A stretch of 64,000 bases of DNA, from NCBI GenBank assembly GCA_016185015.1, contig JACPOI010000020.1, forward strand, positions 248,001 to 312,000. The letters run 5' to 3'. Positions 1 through 8,767 of this stretch are shown here, piece by piece. How positions within the stretch are numbered: position 1 is the stretch's first letter; each line of letters begins with the position of its first letter. A model generated the notes under the pieces. It saw only the letters and a list, made by a program, of their open reading frames with translations. It was not told where the DNA came from and searched no databases. Source of the stretch: Burkholderiales bacterium (GTDB lineage: Bacteria > Pseudomonadota > Gammaproteobacteria > Burkholderiales > Burkholderiaceae_C). The position numbers and the translations under genes were made by a program.

Positions 1-30
1 CCGCTGGAGTGGTCAAGGTGTAATTGAATT

Positions 31-46
31 TATTCGAAAACGAATA
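31..46. promoter_or_regulatory. Perfect inverted repeat upstream of the Fic gene
   Basis: TATTCG, four A residues, CGAATA forms a perfect 6-bp inverted repeat in an AT-rich stretch about 75 bases before the Fic ATG. It is followed by TAATAG, which could be part of a -10 element. It may be an operator for the Fic gene; no regulator is encoded next to it in the window. Confidence 0.3.
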
Positions 47-121
47 TTTCTAATAGAATTTGGTGTTGCGTAATTCGTTTTGAATCACGCCCCATCATCC
101 AGCATCATTTTTGAGGCTTCT

Positions 122-1732
122 ATGAAGGCTGAGGATCTCCCGGTCGATCCGATCGGAGCAGCATGGCTGGCCCGGCAGTATGGTCAGCTGCCCTTGTCGC
201 GCCTTCATGTTCTGAGCCAAGTCGGTGGCCAGCGGCGCGGCCAGGTGGTGGATGGCTACCGCCTTGAAACCTTCCCCGAGAACATGCGACCGCAATCGGA
301 TTTTGCCTCGCATTTGCAATTTCACCTAAGGTATGAGGTCGTCCACTTCGAGTTCCTGTCCCGGCTGTTTCGCGCAGGCGGCCCCCAGCCAGTGCAGGAT
401 TGGATCGATTCAGAGCCTACCGGCCAATATGCACGGCGATCAGCCTTCCTATATGAGTGGTTGACTGGCGCGCAGCTCGTCGTGCCTGCGAAGCTCGCGG
501 GCAACTATGTCGATGCTCTCGACGATGATCGAGTGGTTACATCGACGCCGGCTCGCATCGTAAAAAATGCTCGTTGGCGAATCAACGACAACATCCCCGG
601 CACCCCCGCCTTCACGCCGCTCGTGGCCAAGACCGACGCTGTTCGCGATGCCATCCAGACTGATGTGGCCGCGCTGTTCGCCGGTTTGGCCCAGGAATTC
701 GGTGAGGAACTACTGTTGCGCGCTGCGGCGTGGATGACTCTGCGCGAGAGCAGGGCTAGCTTCGCGATCGAGGGGGAGGACGACAAAGCTCATACCACTC
801 GCATTCAGCGTTTTGCAGACGTCATGGCTCGGCGCACGGGAACCGGCGACCTGCCCTTGAGCGACTTGCCCTTGGCAGAGTTGCAGCAGGAAATTCTTGG
901 CCCAAGACACACCTTGAAGCACTTGGGTCTCAGGAACTCACCAGTGTTCGTTGGTGAAACGATCCGCTTCCAAGAAATTGTTCATTACGTCGCGCCCCCG
1001 GACGATTACTTGAGAGACATGCTCGACGGAGTTCGAGTCTTCCTCGAGCGCACCCAGGGACAATCGTCCGCCATGCGCAGTACGGTCGCCGCGTTCGCAT
1101 TTGTCTACATCCATCCGATGGCCGATGGCAATGGTCGTGTGCACCGTTTTCTCATCAACGATGTCTTGCGTCGCGATGGAGTGATCCCGGCGCCGGTGAT
1201 CCTGCCAGTTTCCGCGGTCATTGATGCAGATGCCGGGGAGCGCCGCGCATACAACGACGTGCTCGACGTCGTGTCAAAGCCGCTGATGGAGGCGATAAGA
1301 GACAAAGTCTCTTTCTCTCGGACACAGGTGGAATATCCCGATGGGGTGGTGTCGAACTTCCAGTTCACTGGAGTGAACGAGGCCTTGCCAGTGTGGCGTT
1401 ACCCGGACTTGGGGGCGCACGTGGTGTACATGGCCAATGTCCTGGCTAGAACCATCACCGAACAGATGCGCGAGGAATCACGGTATCTGCGCAGTCATCA
1501 TCGAGCCAGAGAAGCAGTCAAGGAAATCGTAGAGATGCCGGATCTCCAGGTGGATCGGGTGATCCGCTCGATTGAACAGAATGCAGGAAAACTCTCAGGA
1601 GCATTGAGCAAGGAAATACCCGTCCTGGAGCAGCCAGGGGTGTGGGATGCGATTACCGAGGCAGTCGCTAACGCATTCATGGATGAAGGCCACGTCGAGG
1701 ACTCGGTTGTGAAACGCTATCGCCCGACTTGA
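122..1732 (+). CDS. Fic family protein (probable AMPylase, class II)
   Basis: Fic enzymes transfer AMP or related groups from nucleotides to hydroxyl side chains of target proteins. The protein carries the Fic motif HPMADGNGR (residues about 331-339 from the ATG at 122), with the catalytic His and the phosphate-binding GNGR. About 115 residues earlier it has SFAIEG, matching the [S/T]xxxE[G/N] inhibitory motif of class II Fic proteins, in which the Glu blocks ATP positioning. The enzyme is therefore probably self-inhibited rather than paired with a separate antitoxin. At 536 aa it is long for the family, with sizeable N- and C-terminal parts I do not recognise. A TTG at 80 would add 14 residues; the ATG is preferred. 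It is the only plus-strand gene seen in the island part and converges on the yggL-like gene. Target unknown. Confidence 0.88.
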   Translation: MKAEDLPVDPIGAAWLARQYGQLPLSRLHVLSQVGGQRRGQVVDGYRLETFPENMRPQSDFASHLQFHLRYEVVHFEFLSRLFRAGGPQPVQDWIDSEPTGQYARRSAFLYEWLTGAQLVVPAKLAGNYVDALDDDRVVTSTPARIVKNARWRINDNIPGTPAFTPLVAKTDAVRDAIQTDVAALFAGLAQEFGEELLLRAAAWMTLRESRASFAIEGEDDKAHTTRIQRFADVMARRTGTGDLPLSDLPLAELQQEILGPRHTLKHLGLRNSPVFVGETIRFQEIVHYVAPPDDYLRDMLDGVRVFLERTQGQSSAMRSTVAAFAFVYIHPMADGNGRVHRFLINDVLRRDGVIPAPVILPVSAVIDADAGERRAYNDVLDVVSKPLMEAIRDKVSFSRTQVEYPDGVVSNFQFTGVNEALPVWRYPDLGAHVVYMANVLARTITEQMREESRYLRSHHRAREAVKEIVEMPDLQVDRVIRSIEQNAGKLSGALSKEIPVLEQPGVWDAITEAVANAFMDEGHVEDSVVKRYRPT

Positions 1733-1855
1733 GCGGAATGAAATCGCTCTGCGCACCAGTGTACGAAGAGTTGAGCGAGTCAGAATTAATGCATGCTGTC
1801 ATGCAATCAAAATGCAGTCCCTTGCTTGGCAGGTAAGCCCTATTTGCAGAGCCCG

Positions 1856-2197
1856 CTAAAGCGTATCGTCATCGTCATCGGAGTGCCAAACATCGAAAAG
1901 CGCGCTCGCCCTGACCTGAGCGATCTCGGATCGGGCTTGAAGCCAATTCAGCACAGCAAGGCGTTGCGACTCAGAGACAGAGCCGCGACCGGGACGGGTG
2001 ACCACGCCACTACTTACCCAGCCACCAAATGCTAGGTCGCCAGGCTCAATGGCTTCGAAGATAAGGGCATCCACCAACGCCTCCGCCTGATCCGGACTGA
2101 GTGGCAATTTGAAAGAGGCCTCCCATGTGAAGCCAAGCTCCTGAAACTCACCGATTCGGAGCTTCTTCCTAAGACGACGACTGCGATTCTTTGGCAT
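1856..2197 (-). CDS. yggL: YggL family (DUF469) 50S ribosome-binding protein
   Basis: The 113-aa product opens with NRSRRLRKKL and EFQELGF, the hallmark N-terminus of YggL, and ends with SALFDVW, matching the family's C-terminal SELFDVW. The family is reported to bind the large ribosomal subunit in enterobacteria; its exact role is unclear. The start was set at the ATG opening MPKNRS, which fits family length; an in-frame upstream Met would add ten residues. It is transcribed away from the recombinase operon, after the metallophosphoesterase, inside the putative island. That is odd because yggL is normally a chromosomal housekeeping gene. It ends in an acidic DDDDD run. Confidence 0.85.
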   Translation of the reverse strand: MPKNRSRRLRKKLRIGEFQELGFTWEASFKLPLSPDQAEALVDALIFEAIEPGDLAFGGWVSSGVVTRPGRGSVSESQRLAVLNWLQARSEIAQVRASALFDVWHSDDDDDTL

Positions 2198-2293
2198 GCT
2201 AAGAACTCTATCGTATGAGGGCTTCACCGCCCAAAGGACGATCGTTCCTTGTGGCGAGGGTAGCCCGCCTGATTCCGCCGAGGGTGATGAGCA

Positions 2294-3058
2294 TCACCAT
2301 CCAGGTACACCCTCATAGATTTCCTCACCAAGACCGTTTTTGATTTGGCAGTAGCGAAGGCCGACGGCATCGAATCCCAGGCGGCTGCGGTGCTTGGTGT
2401 ACTCAGCTGTCTGGTCATCGTGATGGTGCCCATGAAAACTTCTGGCCACACCCAAACTGCGCGCCAGCCCATCTAAGGCCTCAAATCCGCGAGGATGGCA
2501 ACTTGGAGCCTCATGCGTCACAAGAATGTCTGCCCGTTCCTTCGCGAGACTGTCAAGGTCGCCCGGAAAGATGGCCGCATCGTACTCGGGAGAAGGTTCC
2601 TGGCCGCCTCGATACTGAAACGCCCCTCGGCTCATCGCAGCCTGCTTGGTGCCATAAGCCGGGGCAGCTGGAGGCATCCAGACACCTTGGACGAAGTGCC
2701 CGCCCAAGCCAGCCACCCGGACCCCGGAGAGATTCGCAACCTGGCCGTGTAATGCCACTGCGTCGCCGGCGTCATGCAGCATCGACCAGTGCTCGTGACT
2801 GTCAGCGTCGTGGTTGCCGTGAATAAAGGCGATCCTCAGATCGGGATCGAATCGACGTACGGGCGCGAGGATCTCTTTGAATGGCTTGTGGTCAATGTCG
2901 ATGTCTCCCAGAAAGACGATCCAATACGGCCGCAGCTGCGCTTGCAGCAGTGACTGAGCGAGGTGCCTGAACTCGCCGTGTACGTCCCCAACGAACCACA
3001 TACGGCGCAGTGTTTCGGCACGGTCCCGGTCGAACTCGGCGATGCGAGTGTTGATCAT
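2294..3058 (-). CDS. Metallophosphoesterase
   Basis: A calcineurin-like phosphoesterase with all the metal-binding blocks in order: GDVHG (residues about 24-28), GDID (about 51-54), GNHD (about 81-84), a THEAP histidine, and GHHHDD toward the C-terminus. Such enzymes use two metal ions to hydrolyse phosphomono- or diesters; the substrate cannot be told from sequence. The start is uncertain: a TTG at 3088, ATG at 3058, or ATG at 3001 just before the core are all in frame with no convincing ribosome site. It lies 75 bases or fewer downstream of the recombinase operon on the same strand and may be read with it as island cargo. Confidence 0.82.
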   Translation of the reverse strand: MINTRIAEFDRDRAETLRRMWFVGDVHGEFRHLAQSLLQAQLRPYWIVFLGDIDIDHKPFKEILAPVRRFDPDLRIAFIHGNHDADSHEHWSMLHDAGDAVALHGQVANLSGVRVAGLGGHFVQGVWMPPAAPAYGTKQAAMSRGAFQYRGGQEPSPEYDAAIFPGDLDSLAKERADILVTHEAPSCHPRGFEALDGLARSLGVARSFHGHHHDDQTAEYTKHRSRLGFDAVGLRYCQIKNGLGEEIYEGVPGW

Positions 3059-3132
3059 TTCGGCATCAATTTTATGAAGTTGGATCAAGAAAGCAGCCTT
3101 GCTGAGGATGTTCCCACTATTGTTGAAAGAAC

Positions 3133-3900
3133 CTAGGCGGCCGGCGCGCGAATCGATTCAAGCAGCAAAGACTTGGCCACGCCGTCACGGTTGTCGATCA
3201 CCCTGCAACTCGCCCACATCCAGGTGCAGGACTTGGCTGCCTGGAATAACTGATCGGCAAGATCGCCAGCGGTCTCATCCCCAAGATGCAATTTAATCTG
3301 GCGCAATCGGCCTGACACAGTACGTCGTGAGCTCCTGCTCAGTTGGACCAAGGCCTCTCTCACACCAACTGACAAAGGCCTAAACTGGACTTCAACCAGA
3401 TCCGATCGCAAGGAGCTGAATCCACGTTTGGGCAAGACCGTTGAGGAAAAGGATCCATCTGGAGAGCGCAAAGTTAGCTTACCTAGGTCATCACCCATCT
3501 GCCGACCTGACCGGGCAAGCGACTGACGTTCGACCAGATCCAGGAAGTCATTGGCCGACCATTGATGTTTAGTCTGAAGAAGCGCCAGCAAGGTGAACGA
3601 CTGGCGAACCCTCGATGCAGCAGACGCTGCTTCGATGTCGAGATCCGTCTGATTTAGCCCAAGAGAGCGTTCCAATTCAGGCAGCAAGCTGCGTTGACGC
3701 CCCTCTCTAATATAGACGTCGAGCCACTCCCCTCCCTCATCACCGAATCGTTTCACCAGATGGATTTCGTTGCCGCGAACAATCGGTTGGAGCAAGCTCG
3801 TGATGCCTCGTTGAATACGCAAAACCCGCCGGAGATAAGGCGCAAGCTCGGTCGGCATGTTAGTGTTTGAAAGCAAAACGCTAAAGACCTCTTTGCTCAT
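3133..3900 (-). CDS. Unknown protein, third gene of the recombinase operon
   Basis: A 255-aa soluble protein that I do not recognise. Its ATG overlaps the TGA of the recombinase gene (ATGA at 3897-3900), so the two are translationally coupled and probably work together. The region with QTKHQWSANDFLDLVERQ looks helical, and the C-terminal half is rich in Arg and Lys (for example SRSSRRTVSGRLRQ), which would suit DNA binding. By position it resembles the small accessory protein that follows recombinases in elements such as Tn554, but I see no sequence motif proving homology. No membrane segment or signal peptide is visible. Confidence 0.7.
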   Translation of the reverse strand: MSKEVFSVLLSNTNMPTELAPYLRRVLRIQRGITSLLQPIVRGNEIHLVKRFGDEGGEWLDVYIREGRQRSLLPELERSLGLNQTDLDIEAASAASRVRQSFTLLALLQTKHQWSANDFLDLVERQSLARSGRQMGDDLGKLTLRSPDGSFSSTVLPKRGFSSLRSDLVEVQFRPLSVGVREALVQLSRSSRRTVSGRLRQIKLHLGDETAGDLADQLFQAAKSCTWMWASCRVIDNRDGVAKSLLLESIRAPAA

Positions 3901-6680
3901 GTTGCAAAACCCTTCCTTCGAAAAGCGTGAAATACAGAAAGAGAAAAAAACAAGCCGTGAAACTCGTGCATTCGCACGGCCGCTGAAGGCGCACACTTGC
4001 CGGCTGAAATCTGTGTGCAAGTCAATACCAGGTACCCCAGCGGATGGCCCCGACGAGGGCGAACCCGCTCGATTCGAACCGAGGCGCCAAAGCCTGAGAA
4101 AAAAACGTCCCGAATATCCTTGACTGCAGCGCTGGTGCGCAAAAGACCATCAGTGCTTTGCTCATCGTCCTGAATGCGAATCACGAGTGAATCAGCTGGG
4201 ACCCCAGCTTCCTTGAGAAGCCGAAGTAGCACCCGCGTCGCCACGGGGTCATGCAGCGAAAGAACCTTGTGCTGCCACATCGATGACCAAGCTAGGGCGG
4301 CTTCCGCGGACAGGGAGTCCTGCGCGTGACGCTCCAGGTACCGTTCCAAATTGATCAACTGCGTGTTAGAGCCCGGCTCAAAACGAAGCTGATGCAGTGC
4401 GATCTGCTGCTGTACCCATTGCCGGGCATACTCGGCACTTGCATCCGCAAGGAGTAAGCCAGAAGAATGATCTCGGATCGTGCTTCTCCGCAGTCTTAGC
4501 GCCTGCTGAACTGCCAGGCATAAGGTGTGGATCTCCGTGGGCTGGCAAGACAAGCGAAGACATGCCGCTTCAAGCGACACCCCGCTAGAAACTGCGGCGA
4601 GCGCCTGACGTACCCAGCGCAGATCCCGTGGCGTCTCGATTGAAAGCGGCCCGATCGCAGGCAATTGAAAAAATGGAAGCTGCAAACGGTTGTTCAGGAC
4701 AGAAGGGTCTGCGCCAGCCTTCTGCGTGAGCCACTGGCTGTAAAGGGCATTAGAGGTACTGGTCCCGGAAACTGCTCGCGACGCCCGTTGGCGCAACGTG
4801 GCCGGCGTGATATCGAGCCAACTTGCAGTCTCATCCGTTGAATATCGACAAACTGCCTCGATACGATCGCTGGCCGCGCGCAGAGCGAACTCGGGTAAGT
4901 GAAAATAGGTCGACCAGAGAGTGTCACGAGAGGAGTGTCCAAGCTCATGGCAAAGCTCGTCCAAGGGCGACACTGCCTCGGCCGGCTGAGGTTGCGCGAG
5001 CAGCGAGTAGGCGCGAGCCGAGGCACTGGCATGCCGTAACGAATGGAAGGACACTCGGTCGTCCCCAGTGGCGCGACGCAGCAGTTCATTGGCGAGTCGA
5101 ACGCATTGTCCAATACGATATAGCTGGTGTGTCGAATGCGGATCTCCGAACAAAAAGAGGGGCGTACCTGAATCCAACTCGGATTCCAATACCCTACGGT
5201 CACGCCATCGCAAGATCAAACTGATTAATGCGGGGGCATGCACCCTAACGATGCGTCGCGCAGCCCGACTCTTGCCACCATGGAGTCCCCGGCCTGGATT
5301 CACGTGTACTCGAAGCGTGTCACCGTCTAGTACAAGGTCACTGGTGAGAAGCCCAGGAAGCTCACCAATCCGAAACAGTCCACCAGCACCCAAGGCCAGC
5401 AGCACCTGCACCTGTTTAGAAACCCGCTCGTCAGGAGAAACAGTGGTTGCATACTGCAGGGCACGTTGCTGCTCATGCGGCCAAACGAGATTGGCGTGAA
5501 CCCGGGTTGCCTCGACAGCTTGAAACATCACATCCGGCATCGGATCACAACCGTAGGTGCGCACTGCCCAACTGTGCAAAGAGGCTAACGCAGCGGAGCT
5601 TTGACCAGTGCATGCGCGCTGACGCAGCAAATCGAAGAGCCTGTACCAGTCCTCCTGTGAAAAGCAGGCCGGAGGGTACTTCAGCTCGATAAGTGCATCG
5701 GCCAGCGGTTCGAGCAGCGACGTCACATATGCCGAAATCGTAGAGACCGCAGGATTGACTTTTCGGATGCTTCCCACGGTAAGGAGATGAATCGCCCAGC
5801 TTAGCAATACGGCAGCGATCCATCCCTCCGATCGGATCATCTCGGTTACCAGCGTGAGCTTGTCACGCAGCTCCTTGCTGTTCAGGTGGGTGGCCAGACG
5901 GAGGCCGGTTTGGTTGACCGTGACAGAAAAGACCGACTGGATCAATGCAATCGCTTGAGGTGGTACGCGTGGCGCGTCGTTGGATGAGTGAGACAAAAGA
6001 CGGTCACCGACCCAGTCATGAGCCAGGTCGAGAGCAGGATCGGCCGCCAGCGACTCGATGTTCAAACCTGTTGGCTGGTCTTCGAGTCGGCGCAGCACCT
6101 GTTGATCAAATATCGGCATCCGAAATGCGCCCCGGACGTGGGAGTAAAGGCAAAGAGGCAAGTGCAGATACCACCATGTCCCTGCATCTTTCAATGCAAG
6201 GTCGAGCGCGGTCGTGTGGAGGGCTGAGTCGATATCTGGATAGATATCCTGCAGGAGTCTTTCGAGCTCCGCAGCAGAAGCTGCCCAGTCGATGTCGTTT
6301 GTAAGTCGACGGACTGCCAGTCTTGTTCGAACGGATAGACAGCGCGACTCAGTGTGCCGAAATCCCTCGCGATCAGAAGTCCACGTGATCCGGACACCTG
6401 GGTCGAAGGACGGTGTACTGGAGATAGCTTGGGCTAAGGCGATGAGATCCGGCTCGTTGAGCACACAGTCATACCCAATCACACACAAAAGAAAGCTGAC
6501 AGCAGGCGGAGCGTCGAGAAGATACCCAGGTAAATCCTTAACAAAACGATCGAAACGACTGGCGGCCGCTCCGGACCAAGGATTGAGCATCCAAACTGCT
6601 TCGCCAGCGCCTTGACGCAAACTGGGTCCACGGTCACGTTCGAGACTGGCGCAATCTATAGGTGATGCTGATCGCTTCAT
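3897..6680 (-). CDS. Large tyrosine recombinase (catalytically complete)
   Basis: A 927-aa protein whose middle part is a tyrosine recombinase catalytic domain. Visible residues are Arg437 in LFRIGELPGL, Lys470 in HGGKS, His546 and Arg549 in FHSLRHAS, His582 in ELGHSS, and the nucleophile candidate Tyr592 in STYFHL. About 400 residues precede and 330 follow this core, far more than in usual 300-400-aa integrases. The tail holds a possible helix-turn-helix (WLDITPATLRQRASRA). It overlaps both neighbours by ATGA, placing it in one translationally coupled trio. It presumably integrates and excises the island at the tRNA-Arg site at 9306. The function call rests on the catalytic motifs; the flanking domains are unassigned. 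Confidence 0.85.
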   Translation of the reverse strand: MKRSASPIDCASLERDRGPSLRQGAGEAVWMLNPWSGAAASRFDRFVKDLPGYLLDAPPAVSFLLCVIGYDCVLNEPDLIALAQAISSTPSFDPGVRITWTSDREGFRHTESRCLSVRTRLAVRRLTNDIDWAASAAELERLLQDIYPDIDSALHTTALDLALKDAGTWWYLHLPLCLYSHVRGAFRMPIFDQQVLRRLEDQPTGLNIESLAADPALDLAHDWVGDRLLSHSSNDAPRVPPQAIALIQSVFSVTVNQTGLRLATHLNSKELRDKLTLVTEMIRSEGWIAAVLLSWAIHLLTVGSIRKVNPAVSTISAYVTSLLEPLADALIELKYPPACFSQEDWYRLFDLLRQRACTGQSSAALASLHSWAVRTYGCDPMPDVMFQAVEATRVHANLVWPHEQQRALQYATTVSPDERVSKQVQVLLALGAGGLFRIGELPGLLTSDLVLDGDTLRVHVNPGRGLHGGKSRAARRIVRVHAPALISLILRWRDRRVLESELDSGTPLFLFGDPHSTHQLYRIGQCVRLANELLRRATGDDRVSFHSLRHASASARAYSLLAQPQPAEAVSPLDELCHELGHSSRDTLWSTYFHLPEFALRAASDRIEAVCRYSTDETASWLDITPATLRQRASRAVSGTSTSNALYSQWLTQKAGADPSVLNNRLQLPFFQLPAIGPLSIETPRDLRWVRQALAAVSSGVSLEAACLRLSCQPTEIHTLCLAVQQALRLRRSTIRDHSSGLLLADASAEYARQWVQQQIALHQLRFEPGSNTQLINLERYLERHAQDSLSAEAALAWSSMWQHKVLSLHDPVATRVLLRLLKEAGVPADSLVIRIQDDEQSTDGLLRTSAAVKDIRDVFFSGFGASVRIERVRPRRGHPLGYLVLTCTQISAGKCAPSAAVRMHEFHGLFFSLSVFHAFRRKGFAT

Positions 6681-8707
6681 GCTGATGCTCCGGCAAGTCC
6701 AGGCAGCGGACGGATGTCTAACGCGAGCAGGATCGAATCAATAGCCAGCGACGTGCCAAGCAGCCGATCACCCAGGATCTCAATACCGCTAGCGCTTTGT
6801 GGATTGATGCCATGACCTTGATGTCGCAGGAAAAGATGGACATCGGCAAGCGGCCGGTCCTCAGCTATGAGTTTGGTTGCCATCAGATGTCTGCCCCAGT
6901 CCCGGTTCAGCTCGACGCCCTTCCCAGTGAAGAGATGCTCTGTTTTCAGCTGTTGGGGTGTGCCATCCGCATCAAGGAGAAAAAGAAGTGGGACAGCTAG
7001 GTGTTTCCGAATGGCGTCGATCAGAGACTGCGCAGCAGTCGCTTTGTGGCCGAGCTTCTTGATTAACCGGTCTTGCAGGCTCGTGATGTGGCGTTGCCAC
7101 AGCTTCAACTGCGTACGAGCTGCAGGGGAGATCGGGATGGGGGTGCGACTTTGAGCAATGCCGACGCTTTTGTCGTCCAAAAACCCAAATGGTGAGCTAT
7201 CCAGCCATCCAGAAGCCAAGAACTCGGTCGTCGCTGATGCCCGCGCACCCGAGACGAAATGTAGGAACATTCCGACGCGCTTTGCGTATCGGTTGTGGTG
7301 CTCAATCAAGCTAGGAAGGCTGTAGCTACGGCCAACCCTAATTTCCGCAACAGCCAGATCAAGATCGGCAAAGATTGCGCGCGCAGTCTGCTCCTGGGCA
7401 GTGCGGGCAGACCCAATGCGACGAGCTGCCGGATCGTCAACAATCACCGAATCGCCAAGGCCAGCAGCATCAAATACTTTAGCCCTAAGGCTCCAGATCT
7501 GATCTTCGGAAATATTGATGTACGGTAGGTCGGAGTGATCAAGCAGGTGAAATGCGAGAAACCCATAGGCGGCCACTGCCCTGTTTCCGGTCAGCCGGAT
7601 GGCTGAGGAGGGACCAGATCGCAAAAACTTGCTTCTGACAGAAGCCGAGCGAGCGTCATCAACCGTGCCGATTGAAAACGACTGTTGATCCACAAGATCG
7701 CCCACGCGCTTAGCCGATGGACACATGGTCCACGCCAGCTTGAGTTGCTGAGCGACGAACTTAGGCAGCGGCAGTCGGAGCATGTTGCTAGTCACCTCAC
7801 ATCCCGGAATGGGTTGTCCGAGGTCTCGGAGTAAGGGGCGGATGTCTAAGTGCGCCACGCCTCGCGTGCCATCCAACCAAAGAATGTGCCCTTCACCTTG
7901 GTCGCCACTCCGTAGCGGGACCTGACAAAGAAGATCCCATTGGAGGTTGAGGCTGAACCCAAGCAGCGAGCCGAGCGCATCGGCATCCCCGGAGGTCGTC
8001 TCATTCATGAGCTTGGAGACTGTATCGAATAGCGCTGTTCCAGATAGAAACTTCCGGAGGTCGGCGTCGCGCTGCACAACGGGGTGAGCACTCGAAACCT
8101 CTGATCGCAGATGGTTGATCAGCTGGCTGTTGAATCGCAGGACAGATTTGTCCTGGATCCGGAGATGCTGGTTGAGAATCTCCGCGAGATCGACGCTGCT
8201 GCGGCTCAGCAGAGCCCCAAGAGTGCGCATCTGTTCTTCCGTCAGGCTGGGCTCGTCAAGGACAGCGCGGCAAAGTGTGCTGAGATTTTCAAAGCGCTGC
8301 TTGGGCAGAGGAAGGTCGGTCAGCAAGCTACTGATCAGCAGATTGCCTACCGTGCGAAGGAGCGGATCCGGAGCTCGCTCCGGAAGTCTCGACAGCACAC
8401 GCAAAGCCAGTCGGTTCGCCGGCATGAATCCCGCCGCTAAGCCAGGATTGGGCAGTTGCTGGTGTGTCAGTTCTCCGATGGCAGCATTTAGGCCGCGACA
8501 GATTTCGTCCATTGGCTCACGAGCCGATGGCAGCTGACTGATGGTGTGGTGTAGGCAGCGCTGAACGTTCTTCAGCACCGGCAGCGCAGAAAATTCCAAC
8601 GAATCGACCTCGAGCAAAGCGGAAAGCCTTGAGATGAGTGAGGCCGTTTCTTCGGAAATTGAAACATTCAGAACGACTGAGCGTGGGTCTTCAAATAACG
8701 TGGGCAT
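6677..8707 (-). CDS. Recombinase-like partner lacking the catalytic tyrosine
   Basis: First gene of the trio, 676 aa, with GGAG placed seven bases before its ATG. Its last 200 residues follow the tyrosine recombinase pattern: a box I-like GARAS with Arg489, then DWGRHLMATKL, which aligns with HxLRHTFAT but has Asp603 in place of the His and keeps Arg606. LRH with His629 follows. No tyrosine follows where the nucleophile should lie; Ser and Gly are there instead. I infer a fold relative that cannot cut DNA itself and may act as a DNA-binding or regulatory partner of the 927-aa recombinase, to which it is coupled by ATGA. The N-terminal 450 residues are unrecognised. Confidence 0.68.
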   Translation of the reverse strand: MPTLFEDPRSVVLNVSISEETASLISRLSALLEVDSLEFSALPVLKNVQRCLHHTISQLPSAREPMDEICRGLNAAIGELTHQQLPNPGLAAGFMPANRLALRVLSRLPERAPDPLLRTVGNLLISSLLTDLPLPKQRFENLSTLCRAVLDEPSLTEEQMRTLGALLSRSSVDLAEILNQHLRIQDKSVLRFNSQLINHLRSEVSSAHPVVQRDADLRKFLSGTALFDTVSKLMNETTSGDADALGSLLGFSLNLQWDLLCQVPLRSGDQGEGHILWLDGTRGVAHLDIRPLLRDLGQPIPGCEVTSNMLRLPLPKFVAQQLKLAWTMCPSAKRVGDLVDQQSFSIGTVDDARSASVRSKFLRSGPSSAIRLTGNRAVAAYGFLAFHLLDHSDLPYINISEDQIWSLRAKVFDAAGLGDSVIVDDPAARRIGSARTAQEQTARAIFADLDLAVAEIRVGRSYSLPSLIEHHNRYAKRVGMFLHFVSGARASATTEFLASGWLDSSPFGFLDDKSVGIAQSRTPIPISPAARTQLKLWQRHITSLQDRLIKKLGHKATAAQSLIDAIRKHLAVPLLFLLDADGTPQQLKTEHLFTGKGVELNRDWGRHLMATKLIAEDRPLADVHLFLRHQGHGINPQSASGIEILGDRLLGTSLAIDSILLALDIRPLPGLAGASA

Positions 8708-8724
8708 CGCAACTCCAAATAAAA

Positions 8725-8767
8725 AAGCCCGCTTACAGCCTGGCGGACGGTTATCCGATGCGGGCTT
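8725..8767 (-). terminator. Intrinsic terminator in the leader of the recombinase operon
   Basis: On the minus strand AAGCCCGC pairs with GCGGGCTT, with an inner CGGA/TCCG stem, and is followed by a run of T (8721-8726). It stands 18 bases before the ATG at 8707, and the ribosome site sits directly after it, leaving no room for a promoter in between. Transcripts reaching the operon must pass it, so it may act as an attenuator. Confidence 0.75.
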
